Shown piece by piece: positions 56,103 to 64,000 of a DNA stretch of 64,000 nucleotides; the first letter of the stretch is position 1; each line of letters begins with the position of its first letter. The DNA comes from Astragalus membranaceus (Eukaryota > Streptophyta > Magnoliopsida > Fabales > Fabaceae), in the NCBI GenBank assembly GCA_039519185.1, contig CM076854.1, positions 148,166,997 through 148,230,996 of the forward strand, read 5' to 3'. The notes under the pieces were generated by a model. It saw nothing but the letters and a program-made list of their open reading frames with translations, searched no databases and was not told the DNA's origin. The position numbers were made by a program, and so were the translations under genes.

Positions 56103-59100
56103 ATGGATCTTTTGAAGCAAGAGCTTCTCAAGAAGCGCCAATCCCTGGCTGAAGAAACCGGCGGCAAGAGATTCTTCAAGCGTTCCGAGATTCAACAGAA
56201 ACAAATCCAAAAGCTCCGCGAAGAAGAAAAACGCGAACTCGAAGCCAAATCTAAAAAACGACACGGAACTTCCTCTGATGCTACCTCCGCCGCTCAAACC
56301 TCTTCAACAACCGCCTCCGCATCCACCTCCGTCGCCTCCACCACCGCCGCATCTAGTACCTCCCTCCCCGATGAGAAAAACATCGACAACCTCGTCCTCC
56401 CTAAACAAGAGGTCATTCGTCGCCTCCGCTTCCTCAAGCAACCGGTCACACTCTTCGGCGAAGATGACGATGCTAGGCTCGATCGTCTCAAATATGTCCT
56501 CAAAGCTGGATTGTTCGAAGTCGATAGCGACATGACGGAGGGACAGACCAATGATTTCTTGCGCGATATTGCGGAGTTGAGGAAGCGTCAAAAGACGGGG
56601 ATGATGAGCGAGAGGAAGAGGCCTAAGGCTGATGATGGTGCCGCTGAGGATGGAGAAGGAGGCGCCGGGGATGATGACTTAAGCGATTGTGGTGAATCTA
56701 GCGACGTCGATAAGGACAAGGATTTGAAAAGGATGAAGGCGAATTTTGAGGAATTGTGCGATGAAGATAAGATTTTGGTGTTTTTCAAGAAGCTGCTGAA
56801 CGAGTGGAAACAGGAATTGCGTGAGATGCCCGAGGGGGGGAAGCGAACGGCTAAAGGGAAGTCCATGGTTGCCACGTTCAAGCAGTGCGCACGTTACTTG
56901 AACCCTCTGTTTAAGTTTTGTAGGAAGAAGGTGAGTTTTATTCTTTCGTTCAATTTTCCTGCGTATTGATTTTTTGTGCATTTTGGCTACCTACCTTCCT
57001 TGTAATTGGTGTTAGTTTAATCGTAAAAAAGTAGTAGACGCTAGTGTTGTTCACCCCTAGAATGTGATTGCACAGTCAAGTCAAACTCACCATTCGCCAG
57101 AATTTTAACTGTTTGGCAGAATAGGAGCATACTGAGGTCTAAAAGAAATTGAATCAGGAGATATGGAAAAGTAAATTGTAGTCATTATGTTATCAGTAGT
57201 GTATGGGACCTAAATGCTTGCAAGAGTGTGATATTTTGTGTTTTACGGTGAGTTTGGGAAGCTGGTGAATTGCAGTAGGAGCTTAGGAGTTAGGATATGT
57301 ATGACTTTGCACTATCTTTTTCAGTCTGGTAAAAAAATTTCCCAATTTCAATCTTTCCAGCTTCATTGCATTTGCATCCATATAGCTATCATGTATTTCG
57401 GTTGGAAATACAGGGTACCTAATTTTGAGTGAGACTGTTGTAACATGTCTTTGAAGGGGAATGAATTGCAGATTGGAAACTCTGTTATAGTGCCCCTGCA
57501 TGGTGGGCTGTGTGCAGCCTTACCCAGCATTTGCTAGAGTTTGATTCCATAACTCTAGTCACACAAAAACAACTCCTGTTGTTGTGTCAAGGCATTGGAC
57601 TCGACTCGAGCCCCACATCTGGAAGAGAAAGGTGGGGCCACTTGGGAGAAATGAGAGTAGTATGGGTTAGTTAGTGAGATGGCATGTTACTCTTGGGAAT
57701 TCTGTTAGAATCTACTTATATAGGGTCAGTTTGGAGGAGAGGAGGTTTATCCACATGTTTGGCATTTTGTGTAATAGGAGACTTTCTTCTTTGGCTAGGA
57801 GCCTAGGGCTCTGGTTCATCCTTGTAAGGGCAATTCTGCTCATTTCCATGGTCAATACACTGTCATATTCCTATTCTTTCATCTCTTTTATTCTGTTAGT
57901 TACACAATTGTTTTGGGGTTCCATCATTTTTGATGTGGGGATTATAGATATATTTTCTTGGGATCTCCCTCTGCTTTTGTGATGTGGGTCTCTCAAGGAC
58001 TCAAGGTTCAATATTAGTCCCTTTTCTAGTGGAGTTGTCCCTTCTTAGTGGTTCTTTCCATTCTTTCTCTTAGGGGAGGATTTTGACCAAGGATTCTGCT
58101 GTATCTTATCAAGCAACTGCTGCATGAAATTTACCAGATCTTTCCCACCTCGAAGTTATTAAAAAAGTGAAATGCTTGATTTAAAAAAGAAAAGGGAAAT
58201 TTGTTGCTGTGTGCAACATGACTCTCCCGCCGAAATTTGAACAAAACTCTCCCACCCAAACCCAATCCAACTTGCCTCTGTAAACGGTGCTCAAACTGTT
58301 AGCACCAATGATATAGTCTGCGGCTGCTAAAATGAGTTGCATTTTCCAACTCATTTTGATTGAATCTTTTAAGAGTCAGTGTTGTATTGTACTCACAACT
58401 CACTAGCACTACAAGTATAGCATCCAAATGTACCAATGATAGATGTGCTTTTCTTAGATAGAGTTATCCGTCTTTCTGCATGGTAATATTTTCTCCCCAA
58501 GAGCTTGGTTTCCCGTCATACTAGATGTGCTAATATGTGCAAATATTCCAAATCTATTGTTTATTGTCACCAGACTTAGCACCAATTTCTGTCAATCTTA
58601 ATTTTTTGTTCTATTTTTTGTGGATTGACTAAGTGTTTATTTATTCCTTTGAGAAGCAAATGATCCTTTTTGGAATTTCATTCCTGCATAAAATTTTATT
58701 GTTGATATGGAGTTTGTCAGTCAGTGTCGCATGTTTTCTGAAGAATTGTTAACTAATAAAATGGATGTGGTGCATGGTATTTTTCAGGTTCTGCCCGATG
58801 ACATTCGACAGGCACTAATGTTGATGGTTGACTGCTGTATGAGGCGAGATTACCTGGCTGCAATGGATCATTATATCAGGCTGGCCATCGGGAATGCTCC
58901 CTGGCCTATTGGTGTCACTATGGTTGGTATCCACGAAAGATCTGCCCGTGAAAAGATTTACACCAATAGTGTTGCTCACATCATGAATGATGAGACAACT
59001 CGTAAGTACTTGCAATCAGTAAAGAGATTAATGACATTTTGCCAACGGCGTTACCCGGCACTGCCATCTAAAGCAGTTGAATTCAACAGTTTGGCAAATG

Positions 59101-59201
59101 GTAGTGATTTGCAGTCACTTCTAGCGGAAGAGAGATTTAGTGGGGTCAATCAGGCGTCTGAGGAGAGGCTCAGGATCACGCCTGCTCCAAGAGAGAGCTA
59201 G
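56103..59201 (+). CDS. PRP18: Pre-mRNA-splicing factor 18 (PRP18)
   Basis: Two exons, 56103-56930 and 58788-59201, joined in phase after RKK; 413 aa, the usual plant length. PRP18 acts in the spliceosome at the second step, helping 3' splice site choice with U5 snRNP and SLU7. Layout: basic coiled N-terminus starting MDLLKQELLKKRQSL (residues 1-50), Ser/Thr/Ala-rich linker (55-88), the PRP4-like SFM motif LPKQEVIRRLRFLKQPVTLF (about 99-118), an acidic stretch rich in Asp/Gly/Glu (about 178-208), and the helical Prp18 domain (about 245-390) with KQCARYLNPLFKFCRK, DHYIRLAIGNAPWPIGVT and GIHERSAREKIYTNSVAHI. Exon 2 encodes most of the domain. No lesions. The 1.86-kb intron has no gene. Confidence 0.96.
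56931..58787 (+). other. PRP18 intron
   Basis: GT-AG, 1857 bp. Contains no convincing coding frame. GC is a little higher than in the transposon regions; 57590-58160 may be an old insertion but I see no element ends. Confidence 0.7.
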
Positions 59202-59779
59202 TCATTCGTGTTCTATTCTCCCCGAAACGATGTCATCAATGATATGATATTTATTTTCAATTGCTAGATACTGTTTGTTTCTGTATCTGACCAAGTGCTT
59301 GTATAAAAGGAATGCATCTATGAAAGTGGAGAAATATGTAAAATTCTGGGTCTATGCCTCCCTTTTTTCTCGTTCAGTACCCCCACCCCACCCCCCGGTA
59401 TTAAGCTAATCACCGTGTTAGCTTCTGGTATGGTCAGTGTCAGCTCGGTGGCTTCCAGGACTCCAATCCTGGTAAGATCGCATGTGGACAGTTTCTCCCT
59501 AAACTCATTTTTTTGTGGTTCCATGTTGAATTGCGAGTCAACCCGGTTGAGTCTATTATTTTTTTGTATAAATCAGGTATCCTCTACACGCAACTGTAGA
59601 GACTAGTTCTTTGAGCTGGGTAGGACCACAAAGGGCATTCAGCATAAAAATATAAGAACTTGTATTTTTATGATTTGATGTGATATTTTATGTAGTTTAA
59701 TAATTTATCATGGTATTTGTTTGAATTATCATGAAGTTTAAATTTTAAAATATTAGTGCATTGATGTTATTATATAATT
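59202..59779. other. PRP18 3' region
   Basis: Presumed 3' UTR followed by AT-rich spacer up to the gypsy LTR at 59780. No further gene seen. Confidence 0.6.
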
Positions 59780-60086
59780 TGTTACGGATTTGGCCCAATC
59801 CTCAATAGGGAGGCCCATTATCTAAAGCAAGCCCATTTGCACCACTATATATACCACTCCACCCTCTAAAGTAAGGTATGCTTTATCCACTCCTCTCATA
59901 TACTCCATCTCTATTATGGACTGACTTGGGCGTCGGAGTGCTTGCAGGTGGCGGCCTCCCCGCACTTCCCCGCACTTCACATCAGAGCCGATACCATCTC
60001 GGACCTCGGCCATGTCATCTTGGATTTCTAACTCAGCATCACCATCGTGAGGTACATTCTTCTCTTAGTGAGTTCCGTTCGGAACA
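59780..60086 (+). repeat. 5' LTR of the second gypsy element
   Basis: 307 bp, TG...CA. A TATATATACC promoter-like word lies at 59845-59854. Confidence 0.8.
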
Positions 60087-60104
60087 TTGGCGACCACAGT
60101 GGGA

Positions 60105-63100
60105 CCCTTTTGGCTCTGTTCTATGCTCACGGTGGTGGAGAGTCTGAAGAGGACAAATAGCATCTATGGATCATGATCAAGACTCAGATCAGCTTCATTA
60201 ATCTAGGTGAAAATCAATACTACCGTGAACGACGCCCCGGTCACGGTGTTAACAAACCAAGCCGGGAAAAGTCCCTTTTCTCAGATCTGTGATTTGGGGA
60301 GAAGTTTTGGGTATACCGCTGCACTTCTCCGGATCGGTCCTTCGCAAGTGAAGAGGATCTGCATCAATTATTGGTTCACACTCAAAAATTGCAAATCAAG
60401 ATCCTGAGCAGAGTCTTGACGAATAAAGTAGAAAAAGAATGCGTGAAAGCCTTTTGGTGCGAAGATCGCATTCTGAATCAACCTTCAAGACTAAGAATCT
60501 ATCTCATTTTTAACCAAGAGGGCTGATGCTGCATCCACACGATTTCACTTCTGTTTGTGGTAATCCCTATCATTCAAGATCTACAATTTGGGGAAAGAGC
60601 ATTTGGCCGATGCACTTTCGATTTCACTTCTGTGAGATTCAACAAAAATCAGATTTCTTCTTTGCAAGCAAAAAGAAGGATCACCGCAAGACCTGGTTGT
60701 GTTGATCCATCAGATCTGTTCTTCATCAAGAATCAATACCTGGAAGAGTCGCTGCAAATTTGGTTTAGATTCAGCGTCGCTTTGGTGCCGCTGACGGAAT
60801 CGGAGACGGTTAGCACGAACGATCCTGCTCCGCTAACTGATCTGGATTTGGAGATCAGCAGGATTGCAAATTCCTGCAACTCTAAAATCTGATATGATAT
60901 CAACGTTGTCAATGACGTTGCGAAATCAGGCAAGAGCATTAGCGAGGAGTTTTGTTCGTTCTCATTCTTCGTCGCCATCGACGACAGTGTATTCGCGGGG
61001 ATGAAATCAAAATTGCAGCAAGATTCTGGTTCCGACCTCAACGTCACTGACTTCTGCGTGGTGTGACTGCGGCACTAAGTCAGCTTTATTGCTCGACCTC
61101 GTCTTCCTCACAAAGTTCGGCAAACGTGAAGACTTTAGTTCAGCCCCCCTATTCGTCATCGCCAAAGTTAGCTTCAAGCTCGGTCATCGAGATCACGAAT
61201 CTAGCTCAGCGAACAGGGTGCGACACTGATGACTTAGCCTTTGATTTCTGTGGAGCCTGGGTTCAGGAGCTGCAACTCGGCCCAAACCACACTGGCAAAA
61301 CGACTTAATGGGGAAGTGTTCTATATCCATAAATGTTTGAAATCCAATGTATAAATGCATGTTTGTGCTCACTGCTAGTCAGCATTACTTTTGTGCTTTC
61401 TTTGACCCCTTTGACTACAGGCTACGGGTCACAAGTACAACCTCATGGCAAATTCATTTTAGTGGTGGAGTAAAAATGGGGATGCATAATTTGCCATACC
61501 ATTCACGCTTGACCCCTTGATGCCTTTTACCCATATTTGTGTTCAAGCCATTTACACAGGCTGACCTATTCACAGTTTCAGTTCATTTTATTTTATTAAA
61601 AAATACATTTCACTAATTTATTTGTTTGTGATGAGTTTGGACATTATAGCAACATGTGGAGCTCCAAACTGATTCATCATTGGCTGATGTCGGGAGGGCT
61701 AAGTCGGCCAACGAAGGGACTAGTGAAATGGACATTGACACCAATACTACTCGACCTCCGACTTCAAGCTCCGACAAAAGACATATCCACCGACGCTATA
61801 ATCAAACGACTTTATGGAGGTTGTGAATTTAGAAGCGGTGCATCAACCGGGATTTTGACCGACATCAATTTATAGTTCAACCTTGGCACGTCGTACTAAA
61901 TCGAGGTTCAATCTTCTCTTTGACAACACTAGGGTAGTAGACATTAATTAAACAATTGTTGAGACTCTTCCTGACTGAATTGATTGCAAATCCTTATTGC
62001 ATTACACACCACAACACCAATGCATAATAATTTGTTGCTTAATGCACTTATGACATGCGTGATAGAAATTACCGATAAAAGTTATTTATTTCTTATCACG
62101 TGGTTGAGATAAAAACGCTTTAAGATGATTTTGTTTTCTCATTTCTTAGCCACGTTTATGCCGCTCATCACCATGTGATGCGTATAAATGATTGGCAAGT
62201 TAGGCTCACACTTCCTTTGAGCATGAGCTAGAGGAGCTTTACGCATGTCATAATTTTGTCAATATATGAAGTACTACAAAATTAGTCGAGTTAAATGCCT
62301 ACATCATTTTGAGGTCTTCAAATGAATTTTGATCAAAGTATTGACTTAGTAGTACTTTTAGTAATCTCTTTCATTGCATTCACTTCTAAACCGCCATTGC
62401 GCAAGCATAAAGGATAAGCATGCACAATCACCATATCATTAGAATCATGCTTAGGTCCTCATAGTTTTGAACGACCGATATGATGCATCGAGATTTGCTC
62501 TATTTCTTTATTGCATCACGTTGTCTATATCTGATAAAATGTGCTCGGTACACTTGTGTTATTATGGCTCTCCCGGCTAACTTGACATCGGTCACTCTAA
62601 CAACAAGGTGTTTCTTTGGAGTTGTTGTCTGGTTTTTATGACAGGGATTAATGTAGAGTGGGGGCTACTAGAGAGCCTGGCCTAAATCAATGTCATGTGC
62701 ACCTATACAGACAGGAAGGTTGGTTCTAGCAAAAGAGTGCAATCTAACCATAAGCATCGTGGATAATACTTCATGAATGTGTTATATATTGACATGCCTA
62801 CTTGAAGTTGTAGAGAAGTCCCTTCCGATGAAAATGATGTGCGTTCCGATGAAAATGATGTGCGGGGACCTAACTTTGTATTTAAGATATTACCAAGTTT
62901 ATGTGAATAAATATGATTGCAGGCAACCCACTCAAAAGAGCAAAACAGCTCGAAAGGAACAGGGGTTAAAGCAAACCCAGCTTCTATAGATAATGCGGTC
63001 GACGCCTTGGTAGAATCGGTGCCTATGGCTTATGTAGACAAATTACATGAACCGATTTCCATTACTTCGGCTCGGTGCACCTATGCCGAGATGTTGTATT

Positions 63101-63855
63101 ACATTAGATCGGCACAAGGAACTTGCACCCATGGTGATGCGCCTTAGCAGATACAGAGTGTTCGGAACACTTGTGTTTCCCATTTCATTTTTATATCTCA
63201 CCTACAAATATCCTGTATGCTCTCTGTTGTTTCATTTCAGGTACGAGGTTCACCCAAAGATCCTTGCTAAGGGCACAAGAAACCGATCAGTCGGTTAGAT
63301 ACAGAGTACCCTTTAGCAGAGGATCTGAGGCTGTGGAGACACACCATCGGTTCGGCTCAATGCAATCTTGCAGAGGTGCTAAGCCTCATCGGTACAACGA
63401 CAAGCTGACCTTCATCTCGACTTTCAGGCGACTTTAAAGGTAGTCGTTCCTCGCTGTGATTCGAGTAAGGCCGAGCCGAGTCTTGGAAAACTGAATCGAA
63501 AGAGGGCCAGGTCGGAGTTCCTCTCGGCGCAACTCTTCAAGTGGAAGGGCTCATAGCCACATGCGGCACTGATCTCCAGCTTGGAGGAGATACCATCATC
63601 GCTCTCCACCTCGTCATAGAGGAGGGCGAGGATCGGGGATTCCCCCAAATCGGACTCCTGATGATACCTACTATCCCGAGGGTTCCCCTCGGCCCAGCTC
63701 GTTTCTGGCTTCTTCATCTCCGAGGCGACATCCCGAGGGTTCCCCTCAGTCCAATTCATCTCTGGCTTCCTTTTCTCCAAGGCGACGTTCCGGAAGCTGG
63801 GAAAAATCCCCGAGGCAGGAACGTCAGCGCCTTCGCTCTCAGAGATCCTCCGACA
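60105..63855. other. Interior of the second gypsy element, unrecognised
   Basis: 60200-61310 is GC-richer, with open but short frames (60207-60407, 60557-60892, 61063-61308). Their protein products match no family I know; captured host exons are possible. 61310-62900 is AT-rich and non-coding. 63000-63800 is GC-rich again with CGAGGGTTCCCCTC and TTCGGCTCGGTGC words. Confidence 0.5.
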
Positions 63856-64000
63856 TTAAACTGACACCTCGAGTCACTCAGGTGGTCACGTTTTAAATGG
63901 CCAAGGTTGCCATTACCCTGAAGGGCGAGTTCGATCTGGGCCGAGTCCTGGTAAACCACCCTGAAGGCGACTTTAAACTGACACCTCGAGTCACTCAGGT
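63856..64000. repeat. Start of a 117-bp tandem repeat array
   Basis: AAACTGACACCTCGAGTCAC occurs at about 63857 and again at about 63974, a 117-bp period, and the array runs off the window. The unit contains GGGCCGAGTCCTGGTAAAC, the same core as the repeats at 8796-9110. Confidence 0.75.

Larger units (their letters stand above)
59780..64000 (+). mobile_element. Second gypsy element (LARD-like), cut by the window edge
   Basis: 5' LTR 59780-60086 begins TGTTACGG and ends GGAACA. The primer-binding region TTGGCGACCACAGTGGGA starts at 60087 and is nearly the same as in the element at 6248. The LTR shares TGACTTGGGCGTCGGAGTG with that element but is otherwise different (307 against 352 bp). Almost 4 kb of interior has no gag or pol that I recognise. 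The right LTR is outside the window. Confidence 0.78.

Noticed and set aside
56294..56981. Several minus-strand frames of 85-100 codons
   Set aside because: Shadows of PRP18 exon 1, which is GC-rich and highly conserved in the forward frame.

Overview
This is eukaryotic, plant nuclear DNA: AT-rich, with many-exon genes whose introns follow GT-AG, a plastid-targeted enzyme, and dense LTR retrotransposons, MULEs, CACTA, hAT, Stowaway and Helitron elements and SINEs. The gene content points to a dicot. A legume is my guess from the element types and cannot be proved from this window.

Gene backbone, left to right. (1) CPS-A, 420-3876 (+), is the 3' ten exons of an ent-copalyl diphosphate synthase paralogue cut by the window edge. 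(2) CPS-B, 29497-39522 (+), is a complete 15-exon ent-copalyl diphosphate synthase (810 aa by my exon model), the first committed enzyme of gibberellin synthesis. (3) A chalcone-isomerase-fold plastid fatty-acid-binding protein (FAP1-like), 40254-42252 (-), has four exons. (4) The splicing factor PRP18, 56103-59201 (+), has two exons. CPS-A and CPS-B are tandem duplicates whose intron positions and 3' flanks still align. They are now about 25 kb apart because mobile elements have filled the gap.

Mobile DNA, left to right. 4.4-10.7 kb: a probable Helitron remnant holding a 1.1-kb CACTA element and a gag-only gypsy element with two 352-bp LTRs. 11.56 kb: a CACTA-type MITE. 12.19-18.32 kb: a decayed Copia element with both LTRs and a TATAT target duplication, carrying a nested Mutator-type MITE. 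18.86-26.9 kb: a three-level nest, a LINE remnant split by a gypsy solo LTR that is split by a minus-strand Copia element. 27.4-29.2 kb: SINEs and a Stowaway MITE in front of CPS-B. The introns of CPS-B hold a Helitron, SINEs and an hAT MITE. 42.37-50.74 kb: a probable Helitron carrying a broken replication protein A gene. 51.1-55.34 kb: a MULE whose transposase is followed by SWIM and OTU protease domains, with one intron made almost wholly of a 40-bp satellite. 59.78-64.0 kb: the 5' LTR and non-coding interior of a second gypsy element that runs off the window.

The most notable biology is CPS-A. It keeps an unbroken frame over 607 codons and good splice sites, yet it has changed three residues that define the active site or regulation of this enzyme class (DIDD to DIDG, PNV to PTT, and the inhibition-switch His to Gln). 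It has also lost one intron through what looks like a microhomology deletion. Exon models were joined by eye from splice signals, frame and family knowledge; no alignment or database search was run.
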